64,000 bases of DNA. It comes from Nitrospiraceae bacterium (GTDB lineage: Bacteria; Nitrospirota; Thermodesulfovibrionia; UBA6902). The stretch spans positions 1 to 64,000 of the forward strand of contig QZJG01000051.1 in the NCBI GenBank assembly GCA_003599275.1. The letters are read 5' to 3'. The notes beneath the pieces are model-generated. The model made no database searches, had not been told where the DNA came from, and saw only the letters and a list, made by a program, of their open reading frames with translations. Below, one piece after another: positions 43,165-52,030 of this stretch; the first letter of the stretch is position 1, and each line of letters starts with the position of its first letter. The translations under genes and the position numbers were made by a program.

Positions 43165-44658
43165 ATGTACATTTTATGCATGGCTAAAATGTACAATCTC
43201 ACTCAGGAGGAACGGGACTTTTTCAGTCTCGTACATGATGCCGCATTCATAAACCCGTTTGGTCCAAGGCGCAGGGAGATCAATCTCAAGATACATGGCA
43301 GCAGAGAAGCAGATGACCGCAGCCTGAGGGCAAAGTCTTTCTCAAAGGTCGGCAGTCGTGTTGCAAAATTCGAGTCTGAGCATAAGGCCGATTTCAGTCT
43401 CTTCACAGGCAAAGACAGGGATCTTGTCCGCACTGCGCTGCTGTTCGACCTGTACCATCGCTATAATGACGATTTCGACTCACTGATTGCAGAGCAGATC
43501 AAGGCTGGAGACAAAACGTGTCACGTCCCGTTTGCCGGGGAAGCCTTATCTTTATTGGGTAAGCGGGGTTTCAGCCCTGATGAATCAATTATGTATTTTG
43601 CCTTTTTTTATCAGATACGCCGGGCCTTCTATTTCATCAGCAACAATATCGCCGGCAAAAGCCTCTCTATGGAAAACCTGAGGTGCCGGCTGTGGGACAA
43701 TATATTTACGCATTATACCCGCTTCTACGAGGAATTTCTTTGGGACCGCATGGAGGACTTCTCCACTCTCCTGCTCGGCGAGACTGGGACCGGCAAGGGA
43801 TTGGCGGCCTCCGCCATAGGCAGGTCCGGGTTCATCCCCTTTGACGAGAAGAGCGGCTGTTTTACGGAAAGCTTCATGCATAACTTCATGTCAATAAACC
43901 TCTCGCAGTTTGCCGAGTCTCTTATCGAATCCGAACTGTTCGGACATAAGAAAGGGGCATTCACAGGCGCGGTTGATAACTACCAGGGAGTATTGTCTCG
44001 CTGTACTCCCAACGGCACGCTGTTTCTCGATGAGATCGGCGACGTGTCCATCCCGCTGCAGATAAAGCTGCTACAGGTACTTCAGGAGCGCACGTTCTCT
44101 CCGGTAGGGGACCACAAAAAATACCATTTCCATGGAAGGGTCATCGCGGCCACCAACCATTCACTGACAGAGCTGAGGGAGCAGGGAAAATTCCGCGATG
44201 ATTTCTTTTACAGGATATGCTCTGATGTCATAACGATCCCGCCGCTGCGCCAGCGTTTAAAGGAAGACCCCGGCGAACTGGAGATATTACTGGAGCATAC
44301 GGTAAAACGCATTGTAGGTGAACCCTCTCCTGACGTGCAGAGAGAGGTAAAGAATGTCCTCACGAAAGAACTCCCCAAAGACTATCCCTGGCCCGGCAAT
44401 GTCCGTGAACTGGAGCAGGCGGTAAGGCGGATAATCCTGACCCGGCATTACAGCGGCGACATCATCGATACTTCCGAAGGGCTGCAAGACCATTTGTTGA
44501 AGGGGATACATGATGGCGCAATTGACGCTGATGGGATACTGTCTCTTTATTGCCGTGTGCTTTATGAGCGGCACGGCACCTATGAGGAAGTTGCCCGTAT
44601 TTCCAATCTCGACAGGCGCACTGTCAAGAAATATCTTGAAATCAAAAAGCAGAAGTGA
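43165..44658 (+). CDS. Sigma-54-dependent transcription activator without a receiver domain
   Basis: This is a 497-residue activator. The unrecognised N-terminal ~200 residues replace the usual response-regulator receiver, so it may sense a ligand or be controlled by protein contact. The AAA+ domain has Walker A (LLGETGTGKG), the sigma-54 loop GAFTGA, Walker B (GTLFLDEIGD) and DYPWPGNVRELEQA. A C-terminal helix-turn-helix (YEEVARISNLDRRTVKKYL) is present. The start is uncertain: ATGs at 43165, 43180 and 43189 are all possible, with no strong ribosome site. It diverges from the rhombotarget operon and could drive the sigma-54 promoters in this window. Confidence 0.9.
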   Translation: MYILCMAKMYNLTQEERDFFSLVHDAAFINPFGPRRREINLKIHGSREADDRSLRAKSFSKVGSRVAKFESEHKADFSLFTGKDRDLVRTALLFDLYHRYNDDFDSLIAEQIKAGDKTCHVPFAGEALSLLGKRGFSPDESIMYFAFFYQIRRAFYFISNNIAGKSLSMENLRCRLWDNIFTHYTRFYEEFLWDRMEDFSTLLLGETGTGKGLAASAIGRSGFIPFDEKSGCFTESFMHNFMSINLSQFAESLIESELFGHKKGAFTGAVDNYQGVLSRCTPNGTLFLDEIGDVSIPLQIKLLQVLQERTFSPVGDHKKYHFHGRVIAATNHSLTELREQGKFRDDFFYRICSDVITIPPLRQRLKEDPGELEILLEHTVKRIVGEPSPDVQREVKNVLTKELPKDYPWPGNVRELEQAVRRIILTRHYSGDIIDTSEGLQDHLLKGIHDGAIDADGILSLYCRVLYERHGTYEEVARISNLDRRTVKKYLEIKKQK

Positions 44659-44683
44659 GAAGTTAAAACCCTATAACTTGCAT

Positions 44684-47600
44684 TTATTGTATTGCGGCTT
44701 CTTTCACTGATTTAAGCGCAAGCTGCTTAAGCCCCTTGAGATCGATCTTGCCGCTGCCGAGTACAGGAATAACGTCAATCAGAATATAATTGTTGTTATC
44801 AGGCTTCCATAGATTCGGCAACTGACTTTCTGCCATGATCTTCTGGAGGTCCTCCCTGTCACCTGCCTCTTTTGTAAACAGGACCACGAGCCGTTCTCCT
44901 CTCCTGTCATCCGGTACGGATGTAACCGCAATGGACTGCTCTGTCTTGCTAAGCCCGGCATAGAATTCGTCTTCAATCTTTTTATGCGGTACCATCTCTC
45001 CGGCGATCTTGCTAAACCTGTTGAGCCTGTCCGTAATGTGAATAAACCCGTCTTCATCACTGAACCCGATGTCCCCTGTAATGTACCAACCGTCCTGAAT
45101 GACGTCCGCTGTCTGCTGCAGCCGGTTAAGGTAGCCCAGCATGACATTCGGTCCTTTTACCAGGATAAGTCCTGATCCGCCTGAAGGAATTGTTTCCTTT
45201 GTGTCTGGATCGACGATCTTTACCGCTATCCCCGGAAGGGGATGGCCCACACTATCTTCCCTGGAGCCAACGTGCAGTATCCCGTCCATTTCAACATCCT
45301 GGATATTCAAAGATATGACCGGCGACAATTCAGTCGCTCCATATCCTTCAAGGGGACGGATGCCGAATCTTTCCTTGAAGGCATCTGCTATGCGCTTACT
45401 CAGTTTTTCAGCTCCTGTAATGACCAGCCGGAGTGATGCGAAATCAGCGGGCTTTGCCTTCCGCATATAGGCCAGCAGGAATGTAGGGGTGGCAAGGAGA
45501 ATGGTTGAACGATTCTTTGAAACCAGTTCAGCGATCCTGGCGCCTTCCAGCGGATTCACATGATAACAGACTGAAACCCCACTGAGCAAAGGCAGACATA
45601 TCGTGCCGGTAAATCCCAGTGAATGGAAAAACGGCAGGGCGCTGCATATATTGTCATCCGGTGTTGCGCGCAAGACCGTTCTCACTGCCTCAACATTCGA
45701 AATAATATTATGATGCGAAAGCATCACGCCCTTTGGATCTCCTGTACTCCCTGATGAAAAAATGATCGTGGCAAGGGTGTCAGGATCAAAGCCCTTCCGC
45801 CTCACCAGAAAACCAACAGGAAGAAGACGCGCCTTGATCCAGGCCGAAAGCTTTACACCCGACTTGATCCGATCAGATACATCTTCCAGATAAATGTAAT
45901 TGATCGGCATCCCGGTCAGTGCTATTTTTTCCATAAAGGCCTTTGAGGTAATGACTTGTTTAATGCCGCATTGCTCAATGGCAGAGCATACGGATTCGAT
46001 TGATGCGGTGTAGTTCAGATTTACAGGGACCTTCCCGATAATCGTCAATCCAAGATTCACAAGCGCTCCTCCTGCTGTGGAGGGGAGCAATACTCCGACC
46101 TTGTCACTTCCCGCGGTATCTTTTTTAAGCTCAGCGGAAAAGAGAATTGAAGCGGTCAGCATTTCCCCGTAGCTGAGCCGCTTGCCGGTCGAGTCTGAGA
46201 TTGCCGGACGCTTCCAGTGCTTGCGTGCTGAATTGATCAGGGCTTCAGGCAATGATCTGCGGTTGGATTTCTTTGAATTGAAGTAATCACAAGACAACTC
46301 CTCAACCGCCTGCCTTACTTCGTGGACAGTGCATCCTGCCGCAATGGGGCGGCCGAAGATAATCGTTACCGGGTACGGAAGCTTGACCGGCCAGCGGGAA
46401 ACCAGTCTGCCGTGGGCGTAGCTGAAGATGCTCCCCCATAACCCGCCCAAATAGACCGGAATGACCGGCGCTTCTGTCCCTTTGACTATACGTTCCAGGC
46501 CTTCTTTGAAGCTTTGTATCATACCATTTCGGGTGACTGCTCCTTCCGCAAATATACAGACCATATACCCGGCGGTGATCGCCTCACGGGCCTGCTTGAT
46601 GGATCGAAGGATTTCCTTGGGCGGATCGTCCGATGAAATGGGGATCACTCCCATTAATTTAAGGAGCGGGTTTAAATACCAGGTCTCATAGATCGAGCGC
46701 TCCATTAGAAACCGGATGCGCCTCTGCTGGGTCGCGGTCAAAAGCAGTGCATCAACCCAGGAAACATGGTTAGGGACAAGCAATGCCGGGCCGCTGACCG
46801 GTATGTTATTGATGCCGATTACTCTGATCCTATAGAACAGTTTCAAGCAAATCAAAGCCAGGAAACGGACAAGAAAGTCAGGCAGTACGTACAAAGTTAT
46901 CAGCGTCATGAGCATTGTCATTGCTCCGATTATCATGAACCCCTTTGAAGCGGATATTTTCAGATAGCCCGTCAAAAGATAAACAAAACCTGATGCAAGC
47001 AGGACACTGATCCAACCTAAGAAACCGGCGGTAGCGAGGACCTCACCCCTTCGGTCATTAGGGCTGCGAAACTGGATAAATGACTGCAGAGGCACAATGA
47101 AGAGACCTGCCCCGATTCCCAATGCAAAAACAGCGGCTAAAATAGCAGCTAATTTAACAGGGACAATATGCAGGGCTGCCAATGAAAGACTGAGTCCAAT
47201 TGCGCCTATGGGTACCACTCCGAACTCAATATTACGCCCCGAAAGTCTGCCCGACATGTAAGAACCGATGCCGATGCCGAGTGCAGCCACAAAGAAAAGA
47301 TAACCGCTCTGCTCCTGAGTCAGACTCAGTATTTCAATCCCGTATGGAATAAGATTGATCTGCGAAAAGGCGCCTGCAAACATAAAATAAGCGGACCCGA
47401 GCACTGCCAAAAACAGATAACCGTCCTTTCTGATGATCCCCAGAGTTTCCCATATTTCTCCAAGAAAAAATGCCGATGCCTTTCTGGTTGATCCGGCCGG
47501 AGACGTATGCTCTATCTTCAGACTCGTAAGGAGCCCAGCTATCGCTACGACAACGCACCATATGGCTGCCAGTGCATAATTGGCTGAGATCATCGAAAGG

Positions 47601-48109
47601 AATGGGGCAACTGCAGTTCCCATAATGATGGCAAGATACGTGAAGGATTCGATAAAGCTGTTGGCCTTTGAAAGCTGCTCTGTTTTGACGAGTTCCGGGA
47701 CGATACCGTATTTGGCCGGTGCAAAAAGTGCGCTATGAGAGCCCATCAGAAAGAGTGTCAGGTATAACCCGTATTCATTGCCGGCAAAAAAGGCGGCAGT
47801 CCCAAGCAGCATTACTATGACTTCAATCGTCTTTGCTACTACGATGATCCGCTGCTTGCTGATGCGGTCCGCGAGAATACCGGAGGCTGATGAAAAAAGC
47901 AGAAAGGGGACCACAAAGACCGCGCCTGCCATAGCAGAAATTGTTCCGGCCTTGTCTGCTCCATTAACATGTATCAGGAAAAACACGATCAATAATTTAA
48001 AAATATTGTCGTTGAGTGCGCCTGCAAACTGGGTAGCGTTCAGCCACCAGAATGAGTGCGGCAGCTTATTTTCTGAATGATTTAGGTCTTCAGCCTGATT
48101 GTTAGTCAT
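44684..48109 (-). CDS. LplT-PlsC-acyl-ACP synthetase fusion (Aas type)
   Basis: This is a 1141-residue, three-part enzyme that remodels membrane lysophospholipids. Residues about 1-420 are an MFS lysophospholipid transporter (LplT-like). About 430-620 are a PlsC acyltransferase with the NHVSWVD (H-x4-D) motif and EGAVTRNG. About 640-1141 are an AMP-binding acyl-ACP/CoA synthetase with FSSGSTGDPKGV and GYGATELSP. In E. coli LplT and Aas are two proteins; the fusion is known in other bacteria. It overlaps the amidohydrolase gene by 8 bases and ends convergent with the sigma-54 activator. Confidence 0.92.
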   Translation of the reverse strand: MTNNQAEDLNHSENKLPHSFWWLNATQFAGALNDNIFKLLIVFFLIHVNGADKAGTISAMAGAVFVVPFLLFSSASGILADRISKQRIIVVAKTIEVIVMLLGTAAFFAGNEYGLYLTLFLMGSHSALFAPAKYGIVPELVKTEQLSKANSFIESFTYLAIIMGTAVAPFLSMISANYALAAIWCVVVAIAGLLTSLKIEHTSPAGSTRKASAFFLGEIWETLGIIRKDGYLFLAVLGSAYFMFAGAFSQINLIPYGIEILSLTQEQSGYLFFVAALGIGIGSYMSGRLSGRNIEFGVVPIGAIGLSLSLAALHIVPVKLAAILAAVFALGIGAGLFIVPLQSFIQFRSPNDRRGEVLATAGFLGWISVLLASGFVYLLTGYLKISASKGFMIIGAMTMLMTLITLYVLPDFLVRFLALICLKLFYRIRVIGINNIPVSGPALLVPNHVSWVDALLLTATQQRRIRFLMERSIYETWYLNPLLKLMGVIPISSDDPPKEILRSIKQAREAITAGYMVCIFAEGAVTRNGMIQSFKEGLERIVKGTEAPVIPVYLGGLWGSIFSYAHGRLVSRWPVKLPYPVTIIFGRPIAAGCTVHEVRQAVEELSCDYFNSKKSNRRSLPEALINSARKHWKRPAISDSTGKRLSYGEMLTASILFSAELKKDTAGSDKVGVLLPSTAGGALVNLGLTIIGKVPVNLNYTASIESVCSAIEQCGIKQVITSKAFMEKIALTGMPINYIYLEDVSDRIKSGVKLSAWIKARLLPVGFLVRRKGFDPDTLATIIFSSGSTGDPKGVMLSHHNIISNVEAVRTVLRATPDDNICSALPFFHSLGFTGTICLPLLSGVSVCYHVNPLEGARIAELVSKNRSTILLATPTFLLAYMRKAKPADFASLRLVITGAEKLSKRIADAFKERFGIRPLEGYGATELSPVISLNIQDVEMDGILHVGSREDSVGHPLPGIAVKIVDPDTKETIPSGGSGLILVKGPNVMLGYLNRLQQTADVIQDGWYITGDIGFSDEDGFIHITDRLNRFSKIAGEMVPHKKIEDEFYAGLSKTEQSIAVTSVPDDRRGERLVVLFTKEAGDREDLQKIMAESQLPNLWKPDNNNYILIDVIPVLGSGKIDLKGLKQLALKSVKEAAIQ

Positions 48110-49214
48110 TTTCCCCCCTCATGGATACAGTTATCATTGAGTCTCGGTTTTTTATCCGCAATACTGAAGCTGCGTTTTCAAAAATCTCTTCCGGAAACCC
48201 GATGCTCCGCTTGAGCGCCACGTCTTTGTCCCACGGATTGTCTGTCTGGAGAATAGAAATCAATTCACGTGGAGAGAGTTTAAAGGTGTGAAATACGGGA
48301 GAAGCAATGCCGGTCTGAGGCAGCGGCATATCAGTCCCATACAGCAGTCTTCCGTGGACTTCTGTGTGTCTGAGGACCTTTCTGAGGTAGCGCATCTTGT
48401 TGATCTGGGTCAGGCTGGATAAATCGGCATATAAGTTTGGATATGCGGAGAACATGGACAGCAGTCTGTCGATATTTTCCTCGCCGCCGTTTTTCCCTGT
48501 TGTTGCCATATGCGCGGCTATTACAGTGACTCCCAAACTAAGCGGCAGTTCAAGCCGTTTCGGATCACTAAGTTCATTTCGCGCTTTGGTGAATGAATGC
48601 TCATCGCCAGTATGAGTCAGGAGCGGCATGCCAAGTTCTTTCATCCGCAGATAGAACGGTATGAGTCTTTTATCAGCGGGATCGATATGCTGGATCGCAG
48701 GAAGCCATTTGACAAGAACCGCTCCCTGTTCCGCGGCCGCATCAAGCCTGTTAATTGCGTCCGGCCTGTAAGGATTAATGCTGGCGCCGTAATAGAGGTT
48801 ATTATATTTCTGCACTTCACGCGCAACATACTCACCCGGCACATAGAATTCGGTATTCTCCGGATCGAGTTTGCCTTGTGAATCAACCGCTCCATCCATG
48901 GCAAGCACAACAGCGGCCCTTACGTATTCCGACCGGCTGAGCTGTTCCGACAGTTTCCTGATTATGATCTCATCTCCATGCTCCATGACCTCTTTTTCAG
49001 TCACGCCAAATGACCTGAGAAATACTTTATATTTGAGGCTGCTCCTCATCCTCTCTGAAATAAAACATTCGCTGCCGGCCCCTATCCCCGCCGCATGGAC
49101 ATGCATGTCAATTATTTCCCTCTTCATAGCCGAAGGCTTCCCCGATGCGTTTGTTGACAACAAGAAAATAATTAGTAAGAGGATTATCGGTACTGAGATT
49201 TTCACTATTAACAT
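48102..49214 (-). CDS. Amidohydrolase-family protein with export signal
   Basis: This is a 370-residue metal-dependent hydrolase with an N-terminal signal or anchor (about residues 1-25). Motifs of the amidohydrolase superfamily are present: the HxH pair in DMHVHAAG, LLTHTGDEH, VIAAHMAT and YGTDMPLP, resembling the TIM-barrel ACMSD/TatD-like group. The substrate is unknown. The start overlaps nothing upstream; its end overlaps the acyltransferase fusion gene, so the two are probably one operon. The link between them suggests a lipid- or envelope-related substrate, which is inference. Confidence 0.8.
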   Translation of the reverse strand: MLIVKISVPIILLLIIFLLSTNASGKPSAMKREIIDMHVHAAGIGAGSECFISERMRSSLKYKVFLRSFGVTEKEVMEHGDEIIIRKLSEQLSRSEYVRAAVVLAMDGAVDSQGKLDPENTEFYVPGEYVAREVQKYNNLYYGASINPYRPDAINRLDAAAEQGAVLVKWLPAIQHIDPADKRLIPFYLRMKELGMPLLTHTGDEHSFTKARNELSDPKRLELPLSLGVTVIAAHMATTGKNGGEENIDRLLSMFSAYPNLYADLSSLTQINKMRYLRKVLRHTEVHGRLLYGTDMPLPQTGIASPVFHTFKLSPRELISILQTDNPWDKDVALKRSIGFPEEIFENAASVLRIKNRDSMITVSMRGEND

Positions 49215-49371
49215 TACGGCCCCCCTTTTTTGTTAATTGTAAATTAATATTGCAAATGAGATGCTAATGAAAAGAGAAGGTGTAACTGCCTGTTAATTAA
49301 TTGAAAAATGCTTGGGCAATGTCTGGGCATAGTGCTGCACGTTTGCCTGTATACAAAAATTGAATAATGGA

Positions 49372-49554
49372 TTAGACATAAATTGGACAACCGAGCAGAC
49401 AGGTTTCTTTGTCTGGGCAGGTTGAATGCTGCGGAATTTCGTGTACAAAGGTCTCATAGTTCAGTCTATAAATGGCCTCGAACTCCCACGGCTCCGTAGC
49501 CAATTTGTAGATCTGTTCCCCCATGCTTAGAATCTCCTGTTTCTGCCCAACCAA
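49372..49554 (-). pseudogene. Truncated exosortase-associated N-acyltransferase (GNAT-like) remnant
   Basis: The first 42 residues contain KLATEPWEFEAIYRLNYETF and VHEIPQH, the conserved start of the acyltransferases that accompany PEP-CTERM/exosortase systems. After EIPQH the frame loses similarity and stops, so only about a fifth of the gene is left. There is no ribosome site of note. It marks a lost gene. Confidence 0.6.
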
Positions 49555-49621
49555 TGATTATGCGTTTTACGAGCAACTACAAAAATATACCTTTTCTTAT
49601 GAGGAATAGACAAGAATGGAG

Positions 49622-49649
49622 ATGACATTCATTTGATTTGTAGTATACT
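49622..49649 (+). promoter_or_regulatory. Sigma-70-type promoter for lgt
   Basis: ATGACA (49622-49627), a 16-base spacer and TATACT (49644-49649), 38 bases before the lgt start codon. Confidence 0.6.
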
Positions 49650-49687
49650 ATGATAATTTTTTGAAAATCGGAGTTATGGATTAAAAC

Positions 49688-50524
49688 ATGAATCAATTTA
49701 TTCATTTCTGGCAGCATATGCCGGAATACATAAAGCCTTATATCTTCCAGATCGGGCAGTTCCAGGTCCGTTATTACGGTCTGATGTATATTGTCGCATT
49801 TACAGTCGTATATCTTCTCTCCCGTTACAGACTCAAAGATGAAGATTTCGATTATTCAAAAACCGATATGGAAAACTATTTTGTCGGGGCAATTCTGGGC
49901 CTTTTGATAGGCGCCAGGCTGGGGTATGTGCTGTTTTATAATCTCGGTTATTACATATCAAACCCTTTGGAGATAATCCTGCCTTTCAGCTTTTCAGGCG
50001 GCTTTCATTTTACGGGACTTGCAGGCATGTCCTATCACGGGGGGTTAGCCGGCGTTCTTTTGGCTACGGGCAGATTCTGCCGCAACCATAAAATAAACTT
50101 CTGGCGTTTTGTTGACTTCCTTATTCCCCCGATTCCGCTCGGATACACCTTCGGAAGAATCGGCAATTTCATAAACGGTGAGTTGTACGGAAGGGCCACA
50201 ACCGTTCCCTGGGGAATGTATTTCCCTCTTGATGTAACGCGCCAACTCAGGCATCCATCGCAGCTTTATGAGGCGTTTTTTGAGGGAGTATTCCTCTTCG
50301 CCATACTCTGGCTCATTCGCAAAAAAAGCTTGTTCGACGGCTTTCTGTTTTCTATGTACCTTATCGGTTACGGAACGGTGAGATTCTTTATCGAGTTCGT
50401 GCGTGAACCGGATGTACAACTCGGTGTCTTTTTCGGCTTTGTAACAATGGGACAAACGCTTTGTCTGTTGATGATAGCAACAGGGACTGGAATATTTTTG
50501 GTGAGAAAATACAGATTACACTAA
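49688..50524 (+). CDS. lgt: Prolipoprotein diacylglyceryl transferase Lgt
   Basis: Lgt attaches diacylglycerol from phosphatidylglycerol to the lipobox Cys of prolipoproteins in the inner membrane. This 278-residue protein has seven helices and the family signature GRIGNFINGELYG, with YHGGLAG (catalytic His region) before it. Several lipoproteins in this window (the HEAT protein, the Wza-type exporter, the rhombotarget protein) are its substrates. The ATG follows CGGAGTTATGG. It stands alone with its own promoter. Confidence 0.97.
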   Translation: MNQFIHFWQHMPEYIKPYIFQIGQFQVRYYGLMYIVAFTVVYLLSRYRLKDEDFDYSKTDMENYFVGAILGLLIGARLGYVLFYNLGYYISNPLEIILPFSFSGGFHFTGLAGMSYHGGLAGVLLATGRFCRNHKINFWRFVDFLIPPIPLGYTFGRIGNFINGELYGRATTVPWGMYFPLDVTRQLRHPSQLYEAFFEGVFLFAILWLIRKKSLFDGFLFSMYLIGYGTVRFFIEFVREPDVQLGVFFGFVTMGQTLCLLMIATGTGIFLVRKYRLH

Positions 50525-50540
50525 GGAACTGACGTCATTC

Positions 50541-50582
50541 CAGCCCTGTACCCGGCCCAGAGTATATTCAATATCAGGGCTG
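50541..50582. terminator. Weak hairpin after lgt
   Basis: CAGCCCTG (50541-50548) and CAGGGCTG (50575-50582) form an 8-base stem with a long loop; no clear T-run follows. It may belong to a dispersed palindromic repeat (GTCATTCC-type). Confidence 0.35.
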
Positions 50583-50640
50583 ACATTCCGGTGAGACTTT
50601 AGTAAACTACAAAAAGTAAATTATTAAAAGGAGGCTATAC

Positions 50641-51081
50641 GTGCAGGTAAAACATGGAGACAGGGTCAAGGTGCATTATACACTGAAAGATGCAGGCGGA
50701 CAGGTAATAGAAACCTCAAGGGAATTTACCCCTATAGAATTTACCGTCGGCAAAGGAAATGTAATTCCGGGTTTTGAGAAGGGCATTGTCGGCATGAAGA
50801 CAAATGAATTAAAGACAATCACAATTCCTCCTGATGAGGCTTACGGCGTCCACGATATAAATAAGGTTTTCGAGTTTGAAAGAAAGAATGCGCCGAACGA
50901 TTTCGATCCCAGGATTGGAGATACGATAAGAATGCACAGACCGGACGGAAAAACCGTCCCGGTAACTGTGATGGCCGTTTCTGATAAATGCTTCACAATG
51001 GACGCCAACCATCCTCTCGCAGGCAAAGAACTTGTCTTCGACCTGGAGCTGATGGAGATAGTAACAGCAGAAAGCAAATGA
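50641..51081 (+). CDS. FKBP-type peptidyl-prolyl isomerase, SlpA/SlyD-like
   Basis: This is a 146-residue cytosolic FKBP isomerase. It starts with GTG after AAAGGAGG. The FKBP core (GDRVKVHYTLKDAGGQVIET and GKGNVIPGFEKGIVGMK) is split by the IF (chaperone) domain (PPDEAYGVHDINKVFEFER through TMDANHPLAGK), the SlyD/SlpA layout. It lacks the His-rich tail of SlyD, so SlpA is the closer name. Such proteins help slow-folding proteins and ribosome-associated chains. It is a housekeeping gene between lgt and panB. Confidence 0.93.
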   Translation: MQVKHGDRVKVHYTLKDAGGQVIETSREFTPIEFTVGKGNVIPGFEKGIVGMKTNELKTITIPPDEAYGVHDINKVFEFERKNAPNDFDPRIGDTIRMHRPDGKTVPVTVMAVSDKCFTMDANHPLAGKELVFDLELMEIVTAESK

Positions 51082-51110
51082 ACCAATTAAAGATGCGGGA
51101 TATCTGAAAG

Positions 51111-51187
51111 CTGATTCTTGTCGTCTCCCGCCTGTCGGGAATCTTATTTAAAGAGGGATTCCGAACAAGCCGGCATGACGAAAATTA
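51111..51187. repeat. Palindromic repeat upstream of panB
   Basis: TTCTTGTCGTCTCCCGCC and TGTCGGGAATC are mirrored imperfectly by GATTCCGAACAAGCCGGC and ATGACGAAAA. It resembles the dispersed GTCATTCCCGC elements of many genomes. It lies between slpA and panB. Confidence 0.5.
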
Positions 51188-51199
51188 GGAGCAACCATA

Positions 51200-52000
51200 A
51201 TGTCAAATATTACAATCCATGATTTCCTGAAAAAGAAAAAAGAGGGTAAAAAAATTACAATGCTTACGGCCTATGACTACCCTTTTGCGCGCATTGTGGA
51301 TGAAGCAGGGATTGACGCTGTCCTTGTCGGAGACTCTCTCGGCATGGTAGTTCAGGGACTTGAGAATACCCTGCCGGTAACGATGGATGAAATGATTTAC
51401 CATACAAAAATGGTCACAAGAGCAGTAAAGAATGCAATGGTTATAGGGGATATGCCCTTCATGTCATATCAGGCGAGTATTGAGGAGGCCCTGAAAAACG
51501 CAGGCAGGTTTTTAAAAGAGGGTGGCGCTTCCGCAGTAAAGATGGAAGGTGGCGCGGAAATAGCAGGGCATATCAGGGCCATGACCAAATCGGATATACC
51601 GGTTATGGCGCATATAGGCCTTACGCCCCAGTCGATCCACAGGATGGGCGGATACAAAGTTCAGGGCAAGACCGAAGAAGCTGCAATGAAACTAATTGAA
51701 GAAGCGCACATCGTTGAAGACGCCGGGGCCTTCTCACTATTGCTCGAAGCAATACCCATGGGCTTGGGAAAAATAATATCCGAAGAGCTTTCCATTCCTG
51801 CAATCGGGATCGGAGCAGGTCCGCACTGCGACGGACAGATACTTGTTCTTCACGATGTCATCGGCTTATTTGAGAGATTTGTTCCGAAATTTGTAAAGCA
51901 GTACGCAAACGTTAAAGAAGATGCATTGAAAGCAATTAAAACATTTAAAGAAGAAATCGAAAGAGGCGCGTTCCCTTCAGACGAGCAGAGTTTCAGGTAA
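51200..52000 (+). CDS. panB: 3-methyl-2-oxobutanoate hydroxymethyltransferase PanB
   Basis: PanB adds a hydroxymethyl group from methylenetetrahydrofolate to 2-oxoisovalerate, the first step of pantothenate synthesis. This 266-residue protein has the family length and motifs: MLTAYDYPFARIVDEAGID, VLVGDSLGMVVQG (Mg and substrate site), HIGLTPQSIHRMGGYKVQG and IGIGAGPHCDGQILVLHD. The catalytic Glu is in SLLLEAIP. No other pan gene lies nearby. The ATG follows AGGAGC. Confidence 0.97.
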   Translation: MSNITIHDFLKKKKEGKKITMLTAYDYPFARIVDEAGIDAVLVGDSLGMVVQGLENTLPVTMDEMIYHTKMVTRAVKNAMVIGDMPFMSYQASIEEALKNAGRFLKEGGASAVKMEGGAEIAGHIRAMTKSDIPVMAHIGLTPQSIHRMGGYKVQGKTEEAAMKLIEEAHIVEDAGAFSLLLEAIPMGLGKIISEELSIPAIGIGAGPHCDGQILVLHDVIGLFERFVPKFVKQYANVKEDALKAIKTFKEEIERGAFPSDEQSFR

Positions 52001-52030
52001 TATTCCCTGCTCCCTATCTCCCATTCCCTG
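52000..52030. repeat. CCCTGCTCCCTATCTCCC tract
   Basis: A short tract of the CCCTACTCCCT family between panB and the chemoreceptor gene; like the one at 1640-1693, it is in a convergent spacer. It overlaps the end of the chemoreceptor frame. Confidence 0.4.
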
